Part shown: piece by piece, positions 14,929-23,536 of the stretch
How positions within the stretch are numbered: position 1 is the stretch's first letter
Layout: each line of letters opens with the position of its first letter
Position numbers and translations under genes: made by a program
Source: an uncultured Spirochaetales bacterium
GTDB taxonomy: Bacteria; Spirochaetota; Spirochaetia; Sphaerochaetales; Sphaerochaetaceae
Direction: 5' to 3'
Length of the DNA: 41,376 nt
Assembly (NCBI GenBank): GCA_949285905.1
Contig: CASDZV010000065.1
Span: 1 to 41,376, forward strand
The notes under the pieces: model-generated
Told to the model about the DNA's origin: nothing
The model's database searches: none
Seen by the model: only the letters and a program-made list of their open reading frames with translations

Positions 14929-16271
14929 TGGCAGATATTGTTATCAGAAACATCACAGTCTTTGATCCTTTATCGGAAAGGGTGGAAGAGAATGCGGATG
15001 TTGTTATCACAGGCTCTGTGATAGAACGTAGGGGTCCTGGTGCCGGAGACGGTGTCCATGCACCTAAGATTATTGACGGGAGCGGTAAGATACTGATTCC
15101 GGGCAATGTCTGTGCCCATCATCATTATTATTCCGGGCTTTCACGCGGCATGCTTATATCAGCAGGGCCGCAGACGGATTTCATCCAGGTCCTGAAAGAG
15201 TGGTGGTGGAGGCTTGACAGAGCACTTGATGAGGAGGCCGTCTACTACTCATCGCTTATCTGCTCTATGGAAGCTGTGAAGCAGGGAACGACTGGTGTCG
15301 TTGATCATCATGCCTCTCCTTCGTTTATCAACGGCTCTCTTTCAGCAATTGCCAAAGGCATGGAAGATGTCGGTATCCATGGTGTGACATGTTATGAAGT
15401 GACTGACAGAAACGGCGGCATGGATGAAGTCAGGGAAGGCGTGAAGGAAAATGTACGCTTTGCACATGAAGTGGATGAGCGTTTGGCAAGGGGAGATGAT
15501 GTGCTCTTTGATGCCATGATAGGAGGACATGCACCTTTCACGCTTCCTGATGAGGCATTGTCCATGATTGCTGACGCTACCAGAAGCACTGGACGTGGTA
15601 TGCACCTCCATGTTGCTGAAGATAAATACGATTCAGTGTGGTCTCATCATAAGCATGGCGACGATATCATGAAGCGTCTGGACCGCTATTCGCTTCTCCA
15701 TGAGAATACGCTTCTGGTGCATGGCGTCGCGCTTTCGGAAGATGAAGTTGAGCTCATGAATGACTCAGGCTGCTTCCTCGCTCACAATGCCCGCTCGAAC
15801 ATGAACAACCATGTAGGTTATTTCCCATACCTTCCAAAGGTCAGAAAGCTGGTGATCGGAACTGATGGTTGCGGCGGAAATATGTTTGAGGAGCTGAAGA
15901 TAGCATTCTTCAAAAACAGGGATGCCGGAGGTCCGTGGTGGCCTAAGGATTATCTCAAGGCTCTTGCGAGAGGTAATGAGCTGCTTGAATCAGCTTTCTG
16001 CGGCCGTGCAAGATTCGGCCGTGTTGAACCTGGATACAAGGCAGATCTTGTTATCCTCAGCTACAACCCACCTACACCATTTAAAGCAGAGAATGCCGCA
16101 ACACACTTTGTCTGGGGTATGTGCTCAGGGGATGTGGAATCAACGATAGTGAACGGACGCCTTCTCTATGAGAACCGTCAATTCACGATGCTTGATGAAA
16201 AGGAAATATTTGCTTCTGCACGGGCTGCCGCAGAGCGCGTGTGGGCAAAAGCAGACAGAATAAAGGCATAA
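14928..16271 (+). CDS. ssnA: SsnA-type aminohydrolase
   Basis: An amidohydrolase-superfamily enzyme of 447 residues, SsnA family, present with ygfK in selenium-dependent hydroxylase and urate-degradation clusters; it probably deaminates or opens a purine-derived ring. Metal ligands are visible in the HxH of NVCAHHHYYSGL, in HLHVAEDKYD, in LLVHGVALSEDE and in the late aspartate of VIGTDGCGGN. The C-terminal beta segment AGYKADLVIL-like (PGYKADLVILSYN) is typical. The ATG overlaps the ygfK stop as TGATG, after GGAGG. A GTG three bases earlier is less likely. Cytoplasmic, same operon. Confidence 0.94.
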   Translation: MADIVIRNITVFDPLSERVEENADVVITGSVIERRGPGAGDGVHAPKIIDGSGKILIPGNVCAHHHYYSGLSRGMLISAGPQTDFIQVLKEWWWRLDRALDEEAVYYSSLICSMEAVKQGTTGVVDHHASPSFINGSLSAIAKGMEDVGIHGVTCYEVTDRNGGMDEVREGVKENVRFAHEVDERLARGDDVLFDAMIGGHAPFTLPDEALSMIADATRSTGRGMHLHVAEDKYDSVWSHHKHGDDIMKRLDRYSLLHENTLLVHGVALSEDEVELMNDSGCFLAHNARSNMNNHVGYFPYLPKVRKLVIGTDGCGGNMFEELKIAFFKNRDAGGPWWPKDYLKALARGNELLESAFCGRARFGRVEPGYKADLVILSYNPPTPFKAENAATHFVWGMCSGDVESTIVNGRLLYENRQFTMLDEKEIFASARAAAERVWAKADRIKA

Positions 16272-16282
16272 GGAGTCATAAG

Positions 16283-17500
16283 ATGATCAAAGACAGGATT
16301 GCCGAACTCGGCGAGAAGTACCGTGATTACACAGCTCAGAATCTTTCTAAGCTTGTACAGACCAAGAGCTACAGCTCCAAAGAAGAAGATGTCTGCCATC
16401 TTCTTGTCAAGCTTTGTGAGGAAGCTGGATTTGATGAAGTGAAAATCGAGGGGCTTGGCTCTGTTGTCGGCAGAATCGGTAACGGGCCGAAGAAGCTTGC
16501 TTTCGATGCCCATATTGATACAGTAGAAGTCGGTAATCTCAAGAACTGGACATTTGATCCGTTCTCAGGCGCCATTGAGGATGGCCTTGTGAAAGGGCGT
16601 GGAGCTTCTGATCAGAAGGGAGGCGCTGCATCCATGATCACAGCTGGCCGTATTCTCAAAGAGCTTGGATATGGTGGTGAGTACACGATTCTCTTCACAT
16701 TCACTGTCATGGAAGAGGACTGTGATGGCATGTGCTGGAAATATATGATTGAAGAGGAAGGTATCAAGCCAGATCTCATTGTATCCACAGAGCCAACAAG
16801 CTGCCGCCTGTACAGAGGACACAGAGGAAGAATGGAGATAAGAATCATTCTCAGAGGCATTTCCTGCCATGGCTCTGCACCGGAGCGTGGTGTATCTGCC
16901 GCATACAAGGCAGCCAGGGCGGCTCTTGCAATCGAACAGCTCAACAAGGATCTCCAGCCCGATGATGATAACTTCCTCGGAAAGGGTACTATCACTGTCT
17001 CTCAGATTGATGTGAAAGGTCCTTCTCAGTGTGCAGTCCCGGATTACGCCATGCTCTACTGCGACCGCCGTCTTACATGGGGCGAGGACGCAGAGCTTGC
17101 TATCAGCCAGGTGAAGGAGTATGTTTCAAAAGCAACTGGCGATAAACCGGAAGACATCATTGTGGAGATGCCTGACTACGATAAGATAGCATGGACAGGA
17201 ACAAAGTACTCTCAGGAGCTTTACTTCCCGACATGGAAGCTCGATGAGTCCCATCCGCTTGTGCAGGCAGGTATTAAGGACTATGAAGGTCTCTTCGGTA
17301 AAAAACCTGTCGTAGACAAGTGGACATTCTCAACAAATCTTGTAGCAACCACCGGTCGCCATAAAATTCCTGCGATAGGCTTCGGACCTGGAGATGAAGC
17401 TCAGGCTCATGCTCCTAATGAAATCAACAGGGTCGAGGATCTTGTAATCTGCTCGAAGTTCTATGCAATGCTTCCATATGCTCTTGAAGGCAAGGAATGA
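16283..17500 (+). CDS. ygeY: YgeY-type M20 family metallohydrolase
   Basis: An M20/DapE-type zinc hydrolase of 405 residues, YgeY selenium-linked family. Visible motifs are the metal site FDAHIDTVEVG, the GRGASDQKGG loop, the catalytic Glu pair in VMEEDCDGMCW, and STEPTSCRLYRGHRGRME. In urate-degrading clusters YgeY acts on a ring-opened nitrogenous intermediate; this is family knowledge, not shown here. ATG 16283 is selected over upstream in-frame codons because AAGGAG lies just before it and the family start fits. It follows ssnA by 11 bases and ends in an ATGA overlap with the acetyltransferase. Confidence 0.93.
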   Translation: MIKDRIAELGEKYRDYTAQNLSKLVQTKSYSSKEEDVCHLLVKLCEEAGFDEVKIEGLGSVVGRIGNGPKKLAFDAHIDTVEVGNLKNWTFDPFSGAIEDGLVKGRGASDQKGGAASMITAGRILKELGYGGEYTILFTFTVMEEDCDGMCWKYMIEEEGIKPDLIVSTEPTSCRLYRGHRGRMEIRIILRGISCHGSAPERGVSAAYKAARAALAIEQLNKDLQPDDDNFLGKGTITVSQIDVKGPSQCAVPDYAMLYCDRRLTWGEDAELAISQVKEYVSKATGDKPEDIIVEMPDYDKIAWTGTKYSQELYFPTWKLDESHPLVQAGIKDYEGLFGKKPVVDKWTFSTNLVATTGRHKIPAIGFGPGDEAQAHAPNEINRVEDLVICSKFYAMLPYALEGKE

Positions 17501-18051
17501 TCGATTCTGATGTGATGAGGAGCGGGGTCCTGTATGATCCTGCTCCTCTGCAGAAAGAGCAGCAGATTTACCTTTCGAAACTCAGAGAGTTTAATTCTTT
17601 GTCAGGACAGCCTGATGAAAGGGAGAAGATGTATCCCTTCCTCTTTGCTTCTGTTGGTGAGAGCGTATATATCGAACCACCGTTCTATGCGAACTGGGGC
17701 GGAAAATGGGTTCATCTTGGAAGCAATGTCTACATCAATTTTCTTTGCTGCATGACAGATGATGCCCCCATATGGATTGGAGACCGTGTGATGATCGGTC
17801 CCCGTGTGACTGTTGCGACAGCTTCGCATCCTCTCGATCCATCGCTCAGGGCAGAGGGGATGCAGTACAACAAGGAAGTTCATATCGGAAACGATGTGTG
17901 GATTGCAGCCAATGCCTTCATCGGGCCAGGAGTAACAATCGGAGATGGCTCTGTAATAGGTGCCGGAAGTGTTGTTCTTTCCGATATTCCTCCTGGAGTT
18001 CTTGCTTATGGCGTTCCTGCCAGAGTCATCAGGGAAATTAAAGGCCAGTGA
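17497..18051 (+). CDS. Maa/NodL-type hexapeptide-repeat O-acetyltransferase
   Basis: A 184-residue left-handed beta-helix acyltransferase. An N-terminal Maa domain (VMRSGVLYDPAPLQKEQ) is followed by hexapeptide repeats (IWIGDRVMIGPRVTVATASHP, VHIGNDVWIAANAFIGPGVTIG, GSVIGAGSVVLSDIPPGVLA), including the catalytic His of ASHPLDP. Family members acetylate sugars such as maltose or galactosides using acetyl-CoA. It starts inside the ygeY stop (ATGA) and so belongs to the purine operon, which is an unexpected partner. The 3' end overlaps the convergent nucleotidyltransferase gene by 14 bases. Confidence 0.92.
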   Translation: MIDSDVMRSGVLYDPAPLQKEQQIYLSKLREFNSLSGQPDEREKMYPFLFASVGESVYIEPPFYANWGGKWVHLGSNVYINFLCCMTDDAPIWIGDRVMIGPRVTVATASHPLDPSLRAEGMQYNKEVHIGNDVWIAANAFIGPGVTIGDGSVIGAGSVVLSDIPPGVLAYGVPARVIREIKGQ

Positions 18052-18814
18052 ATTTATGCATCCCTTCCACAAGCGCATTCAATGATGGAATGTAGTTCTC
18101 TGTGCCTACTGATAGTATCGTCTTTCTGACATTCTCATTGAAATTGTCTGGAAGGAGAGGGCATAGAAGTTCTGTGTATCTGAGTAGTTTCTTCTCTCCA
18201 GGATGAAGTGATTTGTTATAAGCGAAAATAATGTCAAAGACCGAGGCAAGGATTGCTGTGAGTCTGTGGTTCTGGCTGACGATATCCGAGCGCTTCCAGG
18301 CAAGTTCTGCCTGGATAAGGAATGTGGATGCTCCTGAGCCATCTATGATATCCATATTCTTTTTGATGATATTTTCTCTCAGTTTTTCCGGATACGGTGT
18401 CTTCAGTTCATCCTGAAGGGCTTTGAACCATCCATTGCTGGCATAGAGGATTTCAGATGTGCTTATGTTGTAGAGAAAGCATGTAGTGTATCCAAGTCTT
18501 GCATTGTGCCGTTGCCAGACATCTTCGATTTCCCTTTCCGTCCATCCGATGGAGCGGTACATAATGTCGTATGTACACCCCTCTTCATCAATTGCTTCGT
18601 CGCCTTCTTCAAAAGGTGAGCAGTCTATGCTGACTGATGGGAAGAATGAAGAGAGAATCTCGTGTCTTTTCTCCAGAGGCACGCGGCTTTCTGCATAGAT
18701 GTATATATCCCAGTCGGAGCTTCTGTCATTGATAGCGCTTGTCTTTGAGCCAGAAAGCGCTATTGCCCTGATTTCCGGGCATGTTGCTAATGATTTGATA
18801 AATTCGCCATTCAT
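18038..18814 (-). CDS. Nucleotidyltransferase with DUF4037
   Basis: A 258-residue protein with an N-terminal nucleotidyltransferase core, LSGSKTSAINDRSSDWDIYIY, carrying the GS motif and D-x-D metal residues, then a helical C-terminal part resembling DUF4037. Such proteins resemble aminoglycoside or tRNA-type nucleotidyltransferases, but the substrate is unknown. It is convergent with the acetyltransferase gene and otherwise isolated within the selenium locus, with no evident functional link. Confidence 0.8.
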   Translation of the reverse strand: MNGEFIKSLATCPEIRAIALSGSKTSAINDRSSDWDIYIYAESRVPLEKRHEILSSFFPSVSIDCSPFEEGDEAIDEEGCTYDIMYRSIGWTEREIEDVWQRHNARLGYTTCFLYNISTSEILYASNGWFKALQDELKTPYPEKLRENIIKKNMDIIDGSGASTFLIQAELAWKRSDIVSQNHRLTAILASVFDIIFAYNKSLHPGEKKLLRYTELLCPLLPDNFNENVRKTILSVGTENYIPSLNALVEGMHKFTGL

Positions 18815-18873
18815 GGCCTGATTATAATTCCTTCAGAATGCCAGTGCTTTGCAATTACCGCCGGAAACTGTTC

Positions 18874-19143
18874 TTATTTCTCTGTTTTGCTGCCATCATC
18901 CCAGGCAAGATTCCCTTCCTTGTCTGTGAATGTGTAGGCAATTGCGTAATATATGATAGGATCCTTTGTTTTCCAGCGGCGGTAAGCAGCAGAGACAGCG
19001 GAGGCCATGCCCCTGTTGTTGACATAATCCTTTCCTTTGTCGAGCATAATTGCTCTCAACGCTCCAAGGGATATTTGGATTTTCTTGGAATACAGTGCTA
19101 TTGCAAGTTCTCCGATGAAGTCATAGATCTCTTCGTTTGTCAT
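18874..19143 (-). CDS. Hypothetical protein, 89 residues
   Basis: A small soluble protein beginning MTNEEIYDFIGELAIALYSKK, with RGMASAVSAAYRRWKTKDP in the middle and an acidic tail. AAGGAGG lies 6 bases before the ATG, supporting real translation. I recognise no domain. It could share a promoter with the minus-strand nucleotidyltransferase 59 bases downstream. Confidence 0.65.
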   Translation of the reverse strand: MTNEEIYDFIGELAIALYSKKIQISLGALRAIMLDKGKDYVNNRGMASAVSAAYRRWKTKDPIIYYAIAYTFTDKEGNLAWDDGSKTEK

Positions 19144-19252
19144 GATGCCTCCTTGTCTTGCTTAAATCATATCAAAAGCATATTTACGGAAACAATGATT
19201 TTCCCTATCTGCTTCTGCAGAATTTCTCTTTTTCGGACGAAGATAGTGCTGT

Positions 19253-19267
19253 GTTGCAAAATGTTTC
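19253..19267 (+). promoter_or_regulatory. Degenerate GTTGC direct-repeat site upstream of xdhA
   Basis: GTTGC (19253-19257) and GTTTC (19263-19267) are 10 bases apart, the same period as the sites before ygfK and ygeW. A TATACT at 19290-19295 could be the -10 box, though no good -35 is seen, which would suit an activator-dependent promoter. Confidence 0.4.
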
Positions 19268-19328
19268 ACAATACATGCCCAATTTGGTTTATACTTAAAG
19301 CAGCAAAGGCGCTAAGGAAGATAATTCC

Positions 19329-19354
19329 CCATTATGCAAAGAAAAGCATAATGG
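19329..19354 (+). promoter_or_regulatory. Perfect 9-bp inverted repeat before the xdhA ribosome binding site
   Basis: CCATTATGC (19329-19337), 8 bases, then GCATAATGG (19346-19354), ending just before TAGGAGG and 12 bases before the xdhA start codon. It could be an operator or an RNA hairpin controlling translation. No T run follows, so it is not a terminator. Confidence 0.55.
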
Positions 19355-19366
19355 ATAGGAGGAAAG

Positions 19367-21508
19367 ATGCCTCATACAGCAATAGATGACAGGATTGTCA
19401 GAGTTGATGCGGTGAAGAAGGCCAGAGGTGAAGCAGAATATGTCTCCGATCTCTCCTTCCCGGATATGCAGTACGCTTACATGGTACGTTCTTCGATCCC
19501 ACGTGGAACGATTGATTCAATCAAGCTGCCGGAGCTTCCGGAAGGGTATTGGTTTATTTCTGCCCGGGATATCCCTGCAGATGGTAAGAATGAGCTGTGG
19601 ATGATACAGAAGGACTGGCCGTGTTTTGCAGAGAACGATGTCAAATATGTAGGTGAGACAATCGGTCTTCTTGTCGGCCCGGACAGGAATATGCTCCGTT
19701 ATCTTCTCGACAGAATCGAAATCAGATATACAGAGCAGGAGGCTGCTATAACAATTGATGATGGTCTTGCTGTGAAAGGCGGGCCTATCATCGGGGATGA
19801 TAATGTTCTCTGTCAGCTATTCGTAGAGAAGGGAAAGCCGATGGACGAGGTCTTCAGGGAAGCTGACAGCGTCTATGAAGAGACAATTGAGACAGGATTC
19901 CAGGAACATGTCCATCTGGAGACGAATGGGGCAATTGTCACTATCGAGGATGGCAAGTATACATTTTATGCCTCTGCTCAATGCCCGTTCTATATCCGCA
20001 AATCAGTTGCAGGGCTTTTAGGTCTGAATCCCGAGGACATAGTGGTGAAGCAGACAACAACGGGTGGCGCATTCGGTGGAAAGGAACATTTCCCAGATGT
20101 TCTCTGCGGTCCGCTTCTTGTTGCTGAGCATAAAATCCGGAAACCGATAAAACTTATCTTCGACAGGGAAGAGGATATGCTTTATTCAGTCAAGCGGCAC
20201 CCGTCAAAGACGACATTCCGCACCGCCCTTGATAAGGATGGCAATATCCTGGGAATTGAGGGTACAGTTGTTTATAATTGCGGTCCATATCTTTCTGGTT
20301 CCTTCGTGGTGCTTCAGCGTGGAGTTTTCCATGCCAATGGCGTTTATGATATTCCTAACACCTATGTCAAAGGCATTGGAATTGCGACAAACACATTCCC
20401 TTCTGACGCGTTCCGAGGCTTTGGTGCACCTCAGACGCTCTACGCAATCGAGACGCACATGGAGCACATTGCAAAGAAGTTCGGAATCGATCCTGCTGAA
20501 TATAAGTCGCGCTATTTCATCAAGCAAGGTGGTGAGACTATAACAAATGGCCATATTGTAGAGAAGGTAGTGCTTCCAGAGATGATGAAGCAGGTTGTGG
20601 ATGCCTCTGATTATTACCGTAAGTCAAAGGAGTATGCTCCCGGATCAGGCAAGGGAATCGGAATCAGCTTCTATAACCATGGGGGAGCTTTTACCGGCAA
20701 TGGTGAGCAGTCAATCATCAAAGCCCATGCACGTCTTGTAAAGACTGGAGAGCGTGTGAGAATCGAGGTCGGATCAACAGAGATGGGACAGGGCTTCCAG
20801 ACAACGCTCAGAAAGATTGCGGCAGCAACACTTGAGATTCCTATTGATAATATCGATTATGACAATCCTGATACATCTGTTGTTCCTGATTCCGGTCCTA
20901 CAGCTGCATCCCGCTCTACGATGATTGTGGGGCGTCTGGTCCAGCGCTGTGGCGAAGAGATGAAGGAACGCTGGAATGAGGGAGACTTCTCTGTAGAGAA
21001 GGAGTATGAGCATCCGGAAGGTCATCCATGGGATCAGAATACATTCCGTGGAGATGCATATCTTGGTTATGGCTGGGGATGCTGCATCGTCGAGGTCGAA
21101 GTCGACAAGCTCACTCGCGAAGTTAAGGTCAAAGGCATCTGGTCGAGCCATGATATAGGGAAGGCAATCGATGAGCTCATCGTTCATGGTCAGGTCAATG
21201 GCGGTATTGTACAGTCTCTTGGCTATGCCTCAATGGAGAAAATGGAGAACAGGAATGGACACTTCAGACAGACATCCATGTCCGATTATGTCATTCCGAC
21301 AAGTATGGAATTCCCGACACAGGAGTGGTTCCTTGTAGATAACCCTTATGAATGGGGACCTTTTGGTGCAAAGGGAATGGGAGAACTTGTATTCAACGGT
21401 GCAGATGCTGCTTATATCGATGCCCTTGAGAGAGCTCTGGGTATTGCTATTCACAAGATTCCGATGCCGCCAGAGGACATCGAGGAGGCTCTTAAAGATG
21501 CTGAGTGA
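19367..21508 (+). CDS. xdhA: Xanthine dehydrogenase-type molybdenum-binding subunit
   Basis: A molybdopterin-cofactor hydroxylase large subunit, 713 residues, without a fused Fe-S domain. Visible are the N-terminal ald/xan domain (KKARGEAEYVSDL, ENDVKYVGETIGLLVGPD), the cofactor motif TTGGAFGGKEHFPDV, FRGFGAPQTLYAIE, STEMGQGFQTTL, and the C-terminal GAKGMGELVFNG containing the catalytic Glu. It oxidises a purine such as xanthine or hypoxanthine; in this context a labile selenium ligand on Mo is likely. AGGAGGAAAG precedes the ATG. It overlaps the Fe-S subunit gene by 11 bases, forming an xdhA-Fe-S-FAD set. Confidence 0.93.
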   Translation: MPHTAIDDRIVRVDAVKKARGEAEYVSDLSFPDMQYAYMVRSSIPRGTIDSIKLPELPEGYWFISARDIPADGKNELWMIQKDWPCFAENDVKYVGETIGLLVGPDRNMLRYLLDRIEIRYTEQEAAITIDDGLAVKGGPIIGDDNVLCQLFVEKGKPMDEVFREADSVYEETIETGFQEHVHLETNGAIVTIEDGKYTFYASAQCPFYIRKSVAGLLGLNPEDIVVKQTTTGGAFGGKEHFPDVLCGPLLVAEHKIRKPIKLIFDREEDMLYSVKRHPSKTTFRTALDKDGNILGIEGTVVYNCGPYLSGSFVVLQRGVFHANGVYDIPNTYVKGIGIATNTFPSDAFRGFGAPQTLYAIETHMEHIAKKFGIDPAEYKSRYFIKQGGETITNGHIVEKVVLPEMMKQVVDASDYYRKSKEYAPGSGKGIGISFYNHGGAFTGNGEQSIIKAHARLVKTGERVRIEVGSTEMGQGFQTTLRKIAAATLEIPIDNIDYDNPDTSVVPDSGPTAASRSTMIVGRLVQRCGEEMKERWNEGDFSVEKEYEHPEGHPWDQNTFRGDAYLGYGWGCCIVEVEVDKLTREVKVKGIWSSHDIGKAIDELIVHGQVNGGIVQSLGYASMEKMENRNGHFRQTSMSDYVIPTSMEFPTQEWFLVDNPYEWGPFGAKGMGELVFNGADAAYIDALERALGIAIHKIPMPPEDIEEALKDAE

Positions 21509-21977
21509 GATTAAATTCTACGTAAATGACAGGAAAGTGGTTTTCTGCGGCAATCCGCTGACACGGCTTGTCGATGTTCTAAGGGAAGAGCTTGGCCTCA
21601 CTGGTGTGAAGGAAGGCTGCGGCGAGGGTGAGTGCGGAGCCTGCTCTGTGATTAAAAATGGCAAGCTTGTTACAAGTTGCATCATCCCTGTCGGAGCAGT
21701 TAACGGCTCGAAGATCTATACAATCGAAGGTATCCGCGATACGGAGAAAGGCAGGTGCATTATTGATGCTTTTGCCGAAGGAGGCGCAGTACAATGTGGC
21801 TTCTGCATCCCTGGTATGGTAATGGCTGCTTATGCTCTTCTCTCATCCAATCCTCATCCGACTGAGATGGAGATCAGAAAAGGCATCAGCGGGAATATCT
21901 GCAGATGCACAGGCTATGACCTCATTGTAGAGAGCATAAAGCTTGCTTCTGAGAAAGGGGGTGAACTATGGGCATGA
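21498..21977 (+). CDS. xdhC: Xanthine dehydrogenase-type [2Fe-2S] subunit
   Basis: A two-cluster ferredoxin subunit of 159 residues. The plant-type cluster motif CGEGECGACSVIKNGKLVTSC (Cys spaced 4, 2 and about 11) is complete, as is the second helical cluster motif (AVQCGFCIPGM and NICRCTGYDLI). It passes electrons from molybdenum to FAD. The symbol follows E. coli XdhC (Fe-S subunit), not the XdhC maturation family. It overlaps xdhA by 11 bases and xdhB by 10, so translation is probably coupled. Confidence 0.93.
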   Translation: MLSEIKFYVNDRKVVFCGNPLTRLVDVLREELGLTGVKEGCGEGECGACSVIKNGKLVTSCIIPVGAVNGSKIYTIEGIRDTEKGRCIIDAFAEGGAVQCGFCIPGMVMAAYALLSSNPHPTEMEIRKGISGNICRCTGYDLIVESIKLASEKGGELWA

Positions 21978-22843
21978 CTTATATTCCGACAACACTTGAT
22001 GAAGCGCTTAAGCTGCGCTCCAGAATAAAGGCCAGACCTCTTGCTGGAGGTTCGGACCTGATGGTTCAGTCCAGACGTGGCATAGGTCTTGCTCCGCAGT
22101 TTTCGGAACCTCTGATGATTATTACTGAGCTTGGCGAACTTAAGGGAATCAGGAAGACTGAAGACGGAACTGTGGAAATTGGAGCTCTCACAACCCCTTC
22201 AGAAATTGCTTCATCCACGATTGTTCCATGGCATGTCAGGCAGGCTGCGTCTGGTATGGGTGCTATCGCGCTGAGGAACACTGCCACTATCGGAGGAAAT
22301 ATCGGTAATGCTTCCCCAAAGGGAGATCTTCCTCAGCCCCTGATCCTCCTCGATGCTGAAGTTGTCCTTGTTTCTCTCAGAGGCGAGAGGAGAATGCTTC
22401 TTGATGATTTCATTCTTGGTTCAAAGAAAACTGCACTCGGGGATGACGAGATTATAAAGAGTGTCATCATTCCTTCTCATGATTTCTCATATCTATTCTA
22501 CAGGAAAATCGGGATGAGAAGAGCAAATGCCATTTCAAAGCTCTCACTCTCTGCTGCAGCTGTCGTGAAAGATGGTGAAATCATTGATTTCAGAGCCTCT
22601 TCAGGAGCAGCAGGCCCGAAAGTCATACGCTCGCGGGAGGCTGAGAATATCCTGAAAGGGCATGCTATTGGGGAAATCCCAGAGCTTCTTCCTTCATTCC
22701 TCTCAGCATGGGACAGTGCTATATCGCCGCATGCAATGCCACTTTACAGAAGAAATACCACTAAGAGGATGCTCAGCTACTTCCTGACTGCTATCAATAA
22801 TGGAGATGATGAAGGCATCGTTTCAGAGGAGGCTGATGGATGA
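21968..22843 (+). CDS. xdhB: Xanthine dehydrogenase-type FAD subunit
   Basis: A 291-residue subunit of the CO-dehydrogenase flavoprotein family. FAD contacts are seen in RPLAGGSDLMVQ and in RNTATIGGNIGNASPKGD, with the C-terminal domain starting near FSYLFYRKIGMRRANAISK. It completes the three-subunit hydroxylase. The start follows AAAGGGGGTG, overlaps the Fe-S gene, and its own stop overlaps the next FAD-type gene (ATGA). Confidence 0.92.
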   Translation: MGMTYIPTTLDEALKLRSRIKARPLAGGSDLMVQSRRGIGLAPQFSEPLMIITELGELKGIRKTEDGTVEIGALTTPSEIASSTIVPWHVRQAASGMGAIALRNTATIGGNIGNASPKGDLPQPLILLDAEVVLVSLRGERRMLLDDFILGSKKTALGDDEIIKSVIIPSHDFSYLFYRKIGMRRANAISKLSLSAAAVVKDGEIIDFRASSGAAGPKVIRSREAENILKGHAIGEIPELLPSFLSAWDSAISPHAMPLYRRNTTKRMLSYFLTAINNGDDEGIVSEEADG

Positions 22844-23526
22844 GAGAGATATTCCACCCTTTAACACCTGAAGAAGCTGTAAGACTTCGCCATGAACATG
22901 ACAACTCTGCATACCTTGCTGGTGGCACGGAGATCATGCGCCTCGGTTCATCTGTGGATGGAAACGCCAGTCTTATTGACATAACAGCACTTCCCTTGCA
23001 GGGAATAAGAGAAGAAGGTGGTCATGTTATTATCGGAGCCCTCACTACACTAGAGGAAATCCGTACATCTTCCCTTGTTCCTGACTTCATCAGGGAGGCT
23101 GCTGCATTTGATGCTTCTCTTCAGCTGAGGAATGCTGCGACAATCGGAGGCAATTTTGCGCTCAGACGCAATGACAGCTATATGATTCCAGCACTCCTCG
23201 CAGCAGAGGCTGACGTGAGGATCATGTGTACAAAAGGAGAGAAGAAGAAAACAGCTGCAGAGTATTTTGAGAAGAGAGAGTGCCGTGCGCTTCTGATGTC
23301 ATTCGCTGTTGACAAAGATCGTAAGGGATCTGTAAAGCGTGTCTCCCGATCGCAGCACGCTCATGCAGCGGTAACAGGTGCTTCATCTAATGGCGTATAT
23401 GCATATGCAGTCTCTGGCTCGGGTATTGCATATGGAGACTCCGAGGCATGGAAGAACATCGGATATAACGATGATCTTACCGGTTCTGCAGAATACAAGA
23501 GGTATCTTGCCTCTGTGCTTTTCTGA
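22840..23526 (+). CDS. ygfM: YgfM-type FAD-binding subunit
   Basis: A second, shorter FAD-domain protein (228 residues) immediately before xdhD, as in E. coli ygfM-xdhD. It retains AYLAGGTEIMRLGS and LRNAATIGGNFALRRNDS, but the C-terminal part is brief. Families of this type are annotated as the FAD subunit of a probable selenate reductase; the true substrate is unproven. The ATG overlaps the xdhB stop by 4 bases (ATGA), and xdhD begins 10 bases after its stop, so five hydroxylase genes form one operon. Confidence 0.88.
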   Translation: MREIFHPLTPEEAVRLRHEHDNSAYLAGGTEIMRLGSSVDGNASLIDITALPLQGIREEGGHVIIGALTTLEEIRTSSLVPDFIREAAAFDASLQLRNAATIGGNFALRRNDSYMIPALLAAEADVRIMCTKGEKKKTAAEYFEKRECRALLMSFAVDKDRKGSVKRVSRSQHAHAAVTGASSNGVYAYAVSGSGIAYGDSEAWKNIGYNDDLTGSAEYKRYLASVLF

Positions 23527-23536
23527 GGAGGATTTG

